The position numbers and the translations under genes were made by a program. Shown one piece after another: positions 11,188-22,710 of a DNA stretch of 64,000 nt. Where the stretch lies: the NCBI RefSeq assembly GCF_017591425.1, contig NW_024467104.1:806001-870000 (forward strand), in the 5' to 3' direction. The notes beneath the pieces were generated by a model. That model saw only the letters and a program-made list of their open reading frames with translations. It did not search any database and was not told the DNA's origin. Source of the stretch: Ochotona curzoniae. Taxonomy: Eukaryota; Chordata; Mammalia; Lagomorpha; Ochotonidae. Position 1 is the first letter of the stretch; each line of letters begins with the position of its first letter.

Positions 11188-11440
11188 TATCAGGGTCTCC
11201 CATCCCCCAGAAGAAATCACCCAACACTGGAGAGCATCTCAGAGGCGCTTTATACAAAGCTTCCATTAAAACTGTTACATCCCTTAATTCCATTACACAG
11301 AACCCCCTCCCCTTACCAAAGTCCCTGGCTTATATATCAATCCTATCCAATCAGCTTAAAGATCACCAAGCCGTGCAGAAGACACGCCAATCAGGGCAAA
11401 GGGCCAATCACAGGGCAGTACATTGTCAGTGCCCCCAACA
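11188..11440 (-). repeat. 5' LTR of the ERV
   Basis: 253-bp partner of the LTR at 8360-8612. On the minus strand it carries a TATA-like GATATATAAGCC (plus-strand 11333-11344), downstream of CCAAT-type boxes, in the right order for a U3 promoter. It is followed by the primer-binding site. Confidence 0.93.
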
Positions 11441-11939
11441 TCCTACTTGATTGGTTTTATAGATTCCTCTTTCTTCATGCTTTTCATGAGCAAACTGCAC
11501 TTCCGTGACTCCAATGTCATCCGTCACTTTTTCTGTGACACATTCCCAATTCTAGCCCTGTCCTGCACTGACACATGAGACCGAAATCATCATATTCACT
11601 TGTGCCGTTTCCACTTTAATGGTGTCCCTTATCACAATAGCTGTGTCCTATGCATCCATCCTCTCTACTATCCTGAAAATTAATTCCACTTCTGGAAAGA
11701 AAAAAGCTTTCTCTACCTGTGTCTGCCATCTCCTGGGAGTCACTGTATTTTATGGCACTATGATTTTTGCTTATTTAAAACCAAGTAAGTCCTACTCCTT
11801 GGGAAAGTATCAAGTGGCTTCTGTCTTTTATATGATTGTGATCCCCATGCTCAATCCTCTTATTTATAGTCTGCGGAACAAAGAAGTTAAGAACGCTCTT
11901 CTCGGGTCACGCATAAGAAAGATACCTCCATGTAATTAA

Positions 11940-13439
11940 AACAGCAATGAATTGAAGTCAAACTTATCTTTACTTGGTTCAGATTTGAGAATTTTCCTGC
12001 CTTTGAAGACAATGAAAGCCCTTGCTTGACTAAGCATGGTCTGGAACATATCCAGAAGTGAGTTTACAGGTGTCCACATTACATTAGAAAGTTTTGAAAT
12101 GTGTGTTAAATGCATATGTACACAAAAACATATGTGTGTAGATATATTCAAGTGTTAAGAATGCCATAGGATAAATTTTAGAGTGTTTTAATATCTGACA
12201 GAGCTACATTTATTGCACAGTTTCAGAAGCCACCCAAGTAATACACAGCAAGGACAGAAATCACACATTTTGTGCCCTTGTTATATGATCTGTCATCCCA
12301 GGATTCAGATTCCAGCTCTTCTACATACTTAGCTTATAACCTTTCATAAGTCACAGAAAAATTGACCCTCATTTTCCCCATTTTCAGTTACTGGTCCTAA
12401 TAATTAAAAGATAGATGTAAAATATTTAATGTGATGAAAATGAGTACTGGCAAATAATTGTCTTAGAAGTCTCATGCTCCTTCAATGTGTGTGTATGCGT
12501 GTTTTTTTCAAATCAGATTACCCTTTTTAAAAAATATCATTTTCACAATGTTTGATTAATTTAAGAAGCAGTTATAAATGGAGAAAGATATGGGCAGTTA
12601 ATAATTTTGGATTTAGTACAAAGTGAACAGTTTATTATAATTAAGTTATAGAAAATAAATCAAGGCTAATATTGAAGAAAACTTATAAGCTATTGGAAAT
12701 GTAAAAGCAGAAAATTGAAATTATTGACAGCCATGGTTAAGTTTCTATAAGTTGTTCATTGTATGTTCATTTACTATGAGATTGCTTTATTTTGCTTCTG
12801 TTTCAAATTTTATAATTTATTTAACCTACATAAATTTAGAGGGTTTTTGTTAAAGTAATGTAACTATATTACTTTTGCTTTTTAAAATTTATGCTAAGGC
12901 TTATTCCAAAACTACATTTGATAAATGATTTCAATTGAATAAAAACAGGAGACTGGAATACAGAAGTTAATAATTAAAAAATTTGGAGAGCCACTCTAGG
13001 TTTCAGTGGCCTGGGAGGTGTGACAACGGGACCAATCAGGAAGATGCTGTTGGCTCTGTTGACAGAGGTGCTTTCAGTTTCAAAAAGATGCTGGATCAGT
13101 GTGAGCACCAGTAGCTTGATGCTCCCAGAGGGATTGCCATGCTTTGTGCATATGCCCAGTGCTGGGGCTTGTATTTGCTGCATAATAACCTGAATAAAAT
13201 CCCATAAACTGACACAATGAGGAATGTAAATGTTTGTAAACATTTGTAAATTGCCTGGCTGGATTTAGCACCTCAACATTCCTTACTCAGTGCGATCAAA
13301 TACATGGATAATGTACAGTGTTCAGGCATGTTGCCATCATTGCAACAGTTCTCCTTTTGTGATTGTTAGCTATGGGGTTGAACCTAACAGTAGTAGCAGT
13401 TTTTAAATCCTAGTGACTCAAGAGTGAGCTTTATTTTTT
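11940..13439. other. Intergenic; one unclassified block
   Basis: AT-rich sequence. The part at 12975-13375 is less AT-rich and looks like foreign sequence, perhaps a decayed processed transcript or old repeat, but I cannot name it and no good frame runs through it. Confidence 0.4.
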
Positions 13440-13840
13440 TCTATCTTTTAAAATTTTACTTCTTTTTATGATTAGGATAATTTTATCATACAGTTCCATG
13501 GATCCTGGGATTTCCCTTTCCCCTCCGCAAAAGTCTTAGTTTAAACATATTTGCAAAGATCCCTTTCACAAATAAGTTTACATTTGCTAATTTGTTGTGC
13601 AGACATATTTTAAGGTGCCATCATTTAGACCTCTCTATACAAGCATAAAGAGTTTAAGGTGAACACCATCATGGCTTCTTATATTGATTAGTTATTTGCA
13701 ATGCAATTCTTGAAGCTACAATGGGAGGATATAATGATATCAATGGAAGAGTGTGACCTCAGATAATAGAGGATGAATACTTCTGGTGTCTTAGACTTTG
13801 AAGGTTACAACAACAAGTAGCACAAGAGAGATAATCACCC
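13440..13840 (-). mobile_element. Old L1 3' end, reverse strand
   Basis: Reads TTATCATACAGTTCCATGG then CTGGGATTTCCCTTTCCCC, the complement of the older lagomorph L1 end also seen at 40640 and 43775. The outer limit is uncertain. Confidence 0.65.
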
Positions 13841-14288
13841 TTTTTCACCATTTAGTGCTTTTTAAAAATTATTTTCATTGAGTAAATCCAAGAGAAGGAT
13901 CAGTGAAATATAGAAAATTCATCTGTAATGAATGAGTAAACAAAGATTGTACACTATCATGACCCTAGATATTGAGTATATGACACCATCAGGTAGCTTT
14001 TTTTGTATTTTCAGGCACACTTAACCCTTAACCAGGAAAAGAAAAATGAATCTTCAAAATGAGTTATTTGCCCTTGAGACAGTTCATTCCCTAGCTACAC
14101 TAACTTGGATAGCTAAACTCTAATTTCCTTTGATAGAATATCGATTGTTATATTAATTATTAGGACTCAGAAATATAGTTAACAGTTTTATTTTTTCCCA
14201 GTCGTGCAAATGTCCAGTCATGACAAATTGTCCACAAGCTATTTTCCTTTTTGTTTTTATTATTTTTTTGTATATTCAGCTATCTGCT

Positions 14289-15235
14289 TCAAGTCAATAA
14301 TTTATTCAGTAGTTTTCTCAGTGCCGACATGATGTCTTTGTTCCTCAGAGTATAAATAATAGGATTCAAAGTTGGGATCAAAATGGTATAGAAAAGAGAG
14401 ATTAGCTTCCCCATTCCTTCGGAATGATTTGGTTTGGGCTGCAAGTAAGTGATGCCAGCTGTTCCATAGAATAAAACTACAACTGTGAGATGAGAGGAGC
14501 AGGTGGAGAAGGCTTTAGCCCTCCCTTTGGCTGACGACAATTTCAGAATACTGGAAATAATTTTGACATAGGAAACAACAGTCAGCATAAATGGAACCAT
14601 GACAAATACCACTGCCACAACATAGACTGCTATCTCATTCACAAATGTGTCACCACAAGCAAGCTTAAGGATTGGAGGGATGTCACAGAAAAATTGATTT
14701 ATTTGATTAGAAACACAAAAGGGCAAAGAAAAAATCTGCCATGTTTGCCCTATTACAGCAGGCGTTGTAAAGACCCAGGAGGCAGCCACCAGCTGAATAC
14801 ACACCTTGTGGTTCATGACCAAAGGATAGTGCAGAGGGCTACAAATGGCCACGTAGCGGTCATAGGCCATCACTGTCAGCAGAAGGCACTCCGTGCCTCC
14901 CAGCAAAAGCACAAAGCACATTTGTGCAGCACAACCAAGCAACGAGATGTTTCCTTTCTGGGTACAAAGATCCATGAGCATCCGTGGGATGGTGACAGTT
15001 ACATAGCAGATTTCCAGGAAGGAAAAATTGCCAAGGAAAAAATACATGGGGGTTTGGAGAATGGGGTCAATCACAGTTATTAATATAATGATGCTGTTGC
15101 ACAACAAGATTGTCAGATATAGGAGGAAAAATATCCCAAAAAGAACCCACCGGGCACTAGGAATGTCAGAAAACCCCAGCAGGATAAATTCCGTGTATGT
15201 AGTGTTGAATTTTTCTGTTTTAGTATGCTCTTCAT
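14289..15235 (-). pseudogene. OR10AG1: OR10AG1-like olfactory receptor with a one-base frameshift
   Basis: Class II odorant receptor of the OR10AG group. From TEFILLGFSD to the stop the frame is open with all hallmarks: [33 protein letters not shown] and NPIIYTLRNK. The matching start is the ATG at 15235-15233, directly after a CAG acceptor as in the intact paralogue. The coding span is 947 bases, one short of a multiple of three, and the ATG frame leaves the receptor frame in the A-rich run at about 15205-15225. The receptor frame itself has no ATG before TM2. It is therefore probably a recent pseudogene, though a sequencing error in the A-run would also explain it. TM1 has CN instead of the usual GN. 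Confidence 0.88.
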
Positions 15236-17647
15236 CTGTAAATACAGCAAATTCAGGATGGTTAATTGATTCAAAATTAAATTATAGTGTCCTCCAATAC
15301 TACATGGATGAGTCATGACTATACAGAAACAATATCTTAAATTCTTTTCACCAATACTTTTTCCTGAAACTGACATTTAAACTTCAGAAATTGCCTGCAG
15401 TTAGAAATCCAATCAAGAGAACATATTAGCATGTTCTCCTAGACTTACCTTTAAAATAAGAAGTTCATGGAGCTGGATTACAATACAAATTTCTTTCTGT
15501 TGTTTTATCTAGGTATATTACTCTGTTGCAGTTGTAATTTTCCATCTCCTTTTCCCTCAGCTTTTCCATATTGATTCCAAATGGTCAAATCCAATTTGAC
15601 CATTTCCCTTTTATATTCCAATAAGAATCTTTTACTGTAAAAAAATCCCTTGCTCTTTTTTCAGCTCACCCGTAACTTTGTTAAATATGAAAACATTGCT
15701 AGCAGTATGCTTATCAGTCTTCTGAAGAACACTGTTCTACATGGGATGAATATTAACTAATTATTAACCCAGAGTATGAACAATCCCTAACAATATTTTT
15801 TTCATATTTGTTTTATTATACATGAGAGATTTCCCCCTTTTTGTGATTCTTTTTTATGTAAATGCCCTTCCTCTGTTTTCCATTCCTAATGTCTTCAAAA
15901 ATTACAATATTGGTTAGATCTAAACCAAATATACTGATTCCATATGGATGTCCACAGCACGTGGACATTGCTAAATGCAAAAGAAAACAAAATATTTTTA
16001 TTTCTTCATATTAATATTATCCAGTGTGACATTGTTTATGGTGTTAGCCCTGCATTTTCTTAATCTTTTTTCTTCAACTTTGAAAACCAAATATTTGCCT
16101 GTTTTTATCTCTATAACATGCTACATCTGCATACTTCCAACCACAATCAGCTAATTCCCTTTACTTATTATGTTGTCAAATAGGAGTGATCAAATATGTT
16201 TTTTCTTTCTGTTTCAGCAATAGTTTTCTCAAGATTATCTTACTAGGATCCTCTTTGATAATGACATCAATATTCTTATTTGACACAATCCGATTTCCTT
16301 TAAATTTATATTTAAGATAGATAACAGTTGCATAGTATATATTAAATAATGAACTAATTTCCAAATTAATGTTAGAATTCCATATGCTTCTTTTTTATTA
16401 GCTGAAACTTGATCCTAAATTTTAGAAATTTAGAGCCATTCTTAAATCGTTTTATTTAATTACATAGATATAATAGTTACAGCTTACCTTTAAAGAGAGG
16501 CATAAAGAAGGCTACAGTGATATAAGTGATTTTTTTTTTTTACCTTCAATCCTTCTAAGGTATTCTTTTTCTTGGAGAGTCACTCAGATTTCAAAATCTT
16601 ATTGTATTTTTCCAATGTACACTACTTTTAAATAGGAGTAGAATTATTCACCCAAGAGAGCCGCTTCTCTGGTGTATCAATTACTTTCTTTTGGCAATCG
16701 TTCTCTTTCATTTCGTAAAGTTAAGTTGTTTGTACAGTGACTTCCACTCATTTACTTTAGCCATTAAGTTTTCTTGTTATAGCCTGTGTCTCTGAACTGT
16801 GAAGCATCACTTAACTTTCGGCATTATTTTCAGGAAAGAGTTAAAACACTTATTAATAGACAGCACTTGATATGGATTTGTGAATTTTACATTTGTCCTT
16901 TCTTGTCATTTCTTTGATTTAATTTTTTTATCATCCATATTCATGTCCTACAAACAGAGGAGTACACCCTGTATTTCCATCACATGAACATTTTTTGCTT
17001 GGTTGGAGTCTTCCATGAGATCCCAGCTCAAAAACTGAGGACTCTGTCTTGAATTAACTTTGTGCAAAAATTAAATCATGCCATGATTAGTTAGAATAAA
17101 TTAAATTGTTTTTACATGCTCTTAGCTCAGGTTTCAGAGAAGGTGTAACTGATTAAAACTGCAAGATGTATTGCTTATTCAAAGTATAAATAATAAGGGA
17201 AGAAAAATTATTTTCTCGACATCCTTGTCAGTATTGCTGAATATGTTCAGCATAAAAGTTAACACAAGTTTTATTATCTTGATACATGTAGGACTCTCAT
17301 AATTGTAATGTTTTGGCTCTTTTTCATTTCTGAACACATCTATACATTGCACTTTTAAAGTATACTGCATAAAACAAATGACATTTACAGATATACAGAT
17401 AATTGAAATTTTTGTTCCTTAGCACATTCTTATCCAATACACCAATTAGGAGCAAAATATTATTAGACTCCTCCAAGTGTCTGCACTTTCTCCCTTTTCC
17501 ATTTATTTTCTTTTTTAACAGTTTAAGAAAGACTCTATTGCAATTTAAAAGTATAGCTAAGTACCATATTATAAATTATTTTCAAAATTTTTATACTGTT
17601 TCCATAAACTTCTTTAAATTACAGAAAACAATTTACACTGTGTTAGT
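15236..17647. other. Intergenic, nothing recognised
   Basis: Very AT-rich interval between two OR loci. No SINE, L1 end or gene is clear to me. Confidence 0.45.
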
Positions 17648-17763
17648 CCTCCTTCGGGACTAGGGAGAAGAGCATCCTCTGGTCCTTACTTAATTCCAAC
17701 TTTGGTCCCCCACCCTCTCTTTCAATAAACATAGGGGTTGTTCCAGAGGGCACCCCTCCCCCA

Positions 17764-18975
17764 TGCCAGAGTCCAGCTCCAGCCGAGTTCAGAGCTGGGG
17801 AAGGGTGAGTGGAGTTGGTGATAAAGAAAGACACAGTGCCTATAAAACTGTATCACATAATACAATGTTAATAACAATTGAAAAAAAAAAAAGAAAGACA
17901 CAGATACAGACACTTGGTGCGTTCTCACAACAGCTCAAGAAAAAACTGTCCTTTTTATTTACTCAAAATCCCTCTCAAGTTTCTGCACAAGCAACTATTC
18001 TGTTTTTACTTCAAGACTAAGGGGGCATGTACAGACATTTGGTCACTCCATCTGAACTTCAAGGCTAAGCAGGTGCCCCTAAAGATAATTCTGCAAGATA
18101 CTGTATTCATATTATTCAAAGCAAGCTATTATTTATTCTTCAACAGTAGCCATGGAGCAACAGCCAGGACTCCAAGGCCAAGGCACATGCGATTACCTGC
18201 TAATCAGTAGTACATTCCTACCACATTTCTAATTCTACAATTTACCCATTATTTAATGGGAAAATAGGTTACAAGGGAAAAAACCTAAAATCTAAAACAG
18301 AAACTTCAAATATTAAGTCCCCCTGCAACTATAGAAGACTCCTACAACCCCATAAACAATAAGACAATAATCAAAAGCATTTTTCTTTAATAAAATCATC
18401 CTTAATTCCTCTAGCTAAAAATCATAAAAGCAGCTAAAACAGTTACATTTTCTAGGCTCCAAAAAATTGCAAAGACAGGCTAGTCTTTCAGATAACAATA
18501 ACTATATTTATTGCCATAGCAGTTTCAGCTCTCACTCCCGTCACTTGCATTAATATTTAGGATATAAATCAAGCCCCTTCCCAGAAGGTGTGCTACATGT
18601 CTGGGCCAGATTCTAAGACAATGGTTAAGTACCCAATAAGGTGTCCAGAAATGGCATGGGCTTAATTGTGCTCCTGTGTGTAAGCTGTCAAAGGCCCACT
18701 CACCAAGACATTATCAGTGACATTAACTCTCAAGCTCACGTTGGTGGCAAAAACCGTCTCGCAGGGGCAAACAACAATGCCTCAATAGATTACAGAATTC
18801 CTAGTGGGGTGCTTGAGTGTCCATGCAGCCAGGGGGTGAAACAGCGTCATGGTGGTCAGAGAGAAATATGCCGAGCCCTGCCTAACAGCTGGAAGCTCCC
18901 CCAGGCCTTGCCACACAGGGGAGCTGTTCTCTTCACACCTTTGTGTCATCCACACCTTGTGCACAGACCCCAGCA
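17764..18975 (-). mobile_element. Solo LTR of a class II ERV (about 1.2 kb)
   Basis: The block is flanked by a perfect 6-bp direct repeat, CCCCCA (17758-17763 and 18976-18981). On the minus strand it starts TGCTGGGG and ends CTGGCA, the TG...CA termini of an LTR. A minus-strand AATAAA at about 17957-17962 lies ~190 bp from the 3' end, suitable for a poly(A) signal. Six-base duplication and length suggest an ERVK/MMTV-like group. No internal viral genes remain, so it arose by LTR-LTR recombination. A 53-bp L1 tail is nested near its 3' end. Confidence 0.85.
17837..17889 (+). mobile_element. Ultra-short L1 3'-end insertion with target duplication
   Basis: Only the last ~40 bases of an L1 (CTGTATCACATAATACAATG and on) plus a poly(A) run are present. 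They are flanked by a perfect 14-bp repeat AAAGAAAGACACAG (17823-17836 and 17890-17903). Confidence 0.9.
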
Positions 18976-20132
18976 CCCCCACAAAAAGAAAAACACACAA
19001 ACGAAAATTAGAATAGATAGAGAACAACAAGGAAAGCTTAGAACCAGATAGGAAATGGTCAGCATGGATCCACACATACCTTACTAGGTGGGACACAAAG
19101 ATTAGTTACTCCTCACTAGGGTATTGAAGATTTCTCTGCACACCCCTCCTAAAACTGTTCTGCACCACAACTGTTGACATATGCCTTGTTAGAGTTATAA
19201 GCCGGTTTAGACTATCCTAAAATCTGCCAAGTTCAGCAAAATTAGCTTCAACACTATAAACTGCTAAATACTAAAATGAAAATAGGCATGAGACAGCTAA
19301 ATAGTACCCTATAGCCATTTTAAGGTGTATTGCAGCCGGTTCTGTATATAAACTAAAAATGAAATGTCAATGAAGCAGTCACAGGATATAATTAAGAACT
19401 TGCAATTTTTAAAATATTGGTTACTCAATACCATGTCAATAAATTCCATAATGTTGTAAATTGCTGTTAATGTTATGTTGTGCTGGGGCTTTTAATTGAT
19501 CAGGATGATATTTTGCCAGCTTTACCTTCAGACCAGAGATGGTCTCCCCAAGAAACCATTGAATATATCTGGAAAATAAGATGCTGGACTCTATGCTTAG
19601 TATATGCTTGCAATGAAAGAATGTCAACTTAATTTGGACTGTAATGCTGCAACAAGTTGGAGGAATCCACCATGGGGGAGAGTATGGGGAGGTGTTGGGG
19701 GAATCCCAAAGCCTATGAACCATGTCACGTAATGCAATGTAATTAATTTTAAAAAAAATAAAGAAAAATAAAAATATTTACTTATATATATATTGTGCAT
19801 TACATAAACTAGATTGTTTTGCTATTAAATTTTTGAGCTCTTTATATACTTTGGTATTATTATTTTTTTACACTAAGATATATGCATGTTTTGGTAGTTT
19901 TTTCTTTTTTTTTTTTTTAGATTCTGCTTGAAAAAAGGCAAGAACTTATAACTTACATGTTATCCAAACTACACAGACAAGTAATTGTGGAAACTCTATT
20001 CCAGTTATTGTTCTTCCAGCTCTGTTTTACAAAAATAATATGCAATAATATGTCTAATAAGCAAAGGACACTTTAGTGCTATCCAATGTGGGAAATATTC
20101 TCTAACAGCTGATCATTCAAACCCCACTCTTG

Positions 20133-20450
20133 GGGATGACCTTGTGGCAGAGTGTCTTAAACAATTGCCTGAAAGGTTGGCATGCCATGTGAACACTAGT
20201 TCAAGCTCCAGCTGCTCCACTTCTGATCCAGCTCCCTACTGGTGCTTGGAGAATCAACAAAAGACAATCCAATTTCTTGGGGCCCTGCACTCACAGTGTG
20301 GGCCAAGAAGAAGCTCCTGATTGTTACCTTCTGTTTGACCTCACCTCAGGCACTGAGGCCATTTAGAAAAATAAATGAGTGGGTGGAAGTCTCTTTCTCT
20401 CTCTCTATCTGTGTAATTCTGTCCATAAAAAAAACATATCACACAAAAAA
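20133..20450 (+). mobile_element. Old C-SINE
   Basis: Diverged forward SINE: tRNA-like head at about 20133, GCTGCTCCACTTCTGATCC, GGGGCCCTGCACTCAC, AAGAAGCTCCTGATTG, then a CT-rich tract at 20390-20412 and an A-rich tail. Confidence 0.82.
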
Positions 20451-20454
20451 TAAT

Positions 20455-20765
20455 AAATGCTGATGGGGATGTGAGAAAATGCTCCCTAGTTCAGCTTTGG
20501 TGGGAAGATAAACTAGTACGATTGATATGGAGACCTATTTGGAAATTCCTCAGAAATCTGAAACTAGATCTACAGCTTGTCCCAGTCATCCCAACCCTTG
20601 GAATTTCCTCAAACAATATGAAAACAGCATATTGGGTAATTGTTTGTACACCCATTTTTATTACATCAAAATTTTTATAGCTAAGATATGGAATCAATTC
20701 CAATGTTCACAAACTGATGATTGGTTGAAGGAAATGTGGCTTCTATAAAATATCAGAAGTTATAA
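20455..20765 (+). mobile_element. Old L1 ORF2 3'-terminal fragment
   Basis: Degenerate copy of the ORF2 C-terminal region: TGGTGGGAAGATAAACTAG, CCCAACCCTTGGAATTTCC, AGCTAAGATATGGAATCAA, then AAGGAAATGTGGCTTCTAT. It has several frame breaks and no ORF of interest. Confidence 0.8.
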
Positions 20766-20950
20766 TAATGCAATTTTGTATTTTCAATAAAATTGATGCA
20801 TTGGAAAGCATTATATTTAGTGAATTAATTTAATAATGTGAACAATATGAGCAATACTGTGTTTGGGGGACTTGATTCTCATTTACAAGCTTTGTGGGTT
20901 CTCTTGAAGACTAATATGCATTTGTGTAGTGAAATGAATGTATGGTGTTG

Positions 20951-21080
<130 letters not shown>

Positions 21081-22710
21081 TGCAGGAGCATAGGAGCATG
21101 AGAGTGAAATATGGGCAAGAGGGACAATAGAGTGGCATGTTTTATTACTATGCTCCCAAAGATGAAATGTAAAATATGTGAGATTTGCTCACTTTATATT
21201 AATAAAAATAAGATAACAAAACATAGCACAATCATTACAAATGTAGCCATAACTGCTTTATTGTATTTGACTGAATTTGTGTTTAGTTATTTATATTTTG
21301 TATGAAAAATACATAACAATGCAATGATTGCCTCCTTATGGTGCATTTTAAAAATATCACGTAGAGTTTGAAACTTTAGATATTCCAGACCACACAAGCA
21401 ACCAGTTGTCCTTCAGTGAACAGAATCAGTGCCACAATAAAGAAAATAATAACCCAGATGCTTAAGAAATGCAATGAATTAATGTTATAAGCTACAAACT
21501 TACCATTTTTTTGTCCAGCACTGAAGAACTGGACTGGGAATTTCAAAATGGTTTCATTACTTTTTTCTTTATACCTCTAATGTGCATTATGTTAGAACCA
21601 GTAATATCTTAAGTATTTTATCAGTTTATACCAATGCTTTTAACTAATAGAAAGAAAATTTATGTCAAAGATCCAACAAAATAATTGAATGAATATTGGG
21701 ACAGATTTTCCAACATAGTGTATATTCTATACCTGAAAATACAGAGTGCATGTATATTTTTTGCACTGGCAAGTAATAAAATGCAAAGAAACCATAAGGT
21801 TACAGCAGTCATACCTATGTTATATATATAAGATGAAAAACTGGCTAGAGGTCCACAGGCCATAAGGTTCATCACGGGGATACAACCAGACTTCCTGGTC
21901 CCCTTCTCAGTAACCTCACTCTCAAAATTTTCAAATACAAAGTTTTTTAAATGCTAAGTTATTACTGTTTGGAAATAAGCTGCTGTTTTAACTCAACAAA
22001 TAATTATGGTTCCAACTAGTTGAGAGAAGCAGGGAAAAAGCACTTGTAACCAATTTCAACTTCTCCTGAGGCCCATTTCCACCCCACTTGGTCATGATCT
22101 TAAGTGGAAAGAAATATTTAAATGATTCATTAACATTTCTGCCAACCTCAGAGAAATCATGTGATAGATATGCTTGCATTATTTGCTACATTGTTCTCTG
22201 AATCATAAATAGGTAATTCATATTTTTAAATGGTGAAAACATCTGAAAATTAGCAAAAAAGGCCATCAACAAATATTCTCCAAAGGCTTACCACACTTTG
22301 TATTCCTGAACAGTTAATAACTAAACAAAAAATAAGCACATAAAAATGAAAGTAAAACCAAATGCAAAATCTTACTATGGTTCAATGGAGAAAAAGCATT
22401 TGATGTCAAATATTGGATAATAGATATTAAAATTTTCATTAAAAGAATCCATCCAAATTTACCAGTAAGTATTTGAAAGTAGATTAGTATATGAAACATA
22501 GATTTTGCTGAAAATATATTCATTATTTTAAAAAAACACTGCTATAGATATAATCCTGATGTTATAAATGCAACATAAAATAAACCTCAGGAACAGTGAA
22601 GTTAGTTTTACTAAGGCAGGAGAAGAAAAAACTGCACAGTAGGGAAATGCAGTCAGAAGCCAATAAGTTCAAATCAATGACAAACACATTAAACATTAGT
22701 TAAACATTAG
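21081..22710. other. Intergenic, 3' flank of the OR10AG gene
   Basis: AT-rich sequence with no recognised repeat or gene. The 3'UTR of the minus-strand OR gene must lie in the right part, but I cannot fix its end. Confidence 0.4.

Larger units (their letters stand above)
8360..11440 (-). mobile_element. Betaretrovirus-like endogenous retrovirus (class II), internally deleted
   Basis: Provirus on the minus strand. Order in its own direction: 5' LTR 11440-11188, primer-binding site 11185-11168, gag remnant, reverse-transcriptase scrap, integrase, env, 3' LTR 8612-8360. The internal region is only ~2.6 kb, whereas such viruses usually have about 7-8 kb between LTRs, so most of gag, protease and RT/RNase H is missing. 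The gag homology region and env layout suggest a betaretrovirus-like (ERVK/RERV-H type) element. It carries stops and frameshifts and is not coding-competent. Confidence 0.95.
7928..11939 (+). pseudogene. OR8H: OR8H-like olfactory receptor pseudogene, split by an ERV
   Basis: The locus descends from a seven-helix G-protein-coupled odorant receptor. The 5' part is 7928-8359 and starts [18 protein letters not shown], which is close to human OR8H from memory. It contains the TM1 GN motif, PMYFF and a [10 protein letters not shown] variant of MAYDRYVAIC. The 3' part is 11441-11939 and includes RHFFCD, KKAFSTC and [10 protein letters not shown]. Between them is a 3.1-kb ERV with a 6-bp duplication (8354-8359 and 11441-11446, one mismatch). 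Further lesions are the loss of about four residues after ICNPL (in frame) and a net 2-base loss near 11571, which gives a stop at 11576-11578 and moves the rest (open at 11619-11939) to another frame. The gene is dead. Confidence 0.95.
17648..19765 (+). mobile_element. L1-type 3' region, interrupted by a solo LTR
   Basis: The outer parts (17648-17763 and 18982-19765) match, in opposite orientation, the long element at 50784-52664. Shared landmarks are TCCTTACTTAATTCC, AGAGAACAACAAGG, GATTTCTCTGCA, and the L1 end with CAATACCATGTCAAT, GGAGGAATCCACCATGGG and the A-tail near 19765. No ORF2 is present. Removing the LTR and one copy of its duplication makes the order match the other copy. Confidence 0.82.

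Noticed and set aside
18641..19051. 136-codon plus-strand frame
   Set aside because: It lies across the solo LTR boundary in antisense; no motif supports coding.
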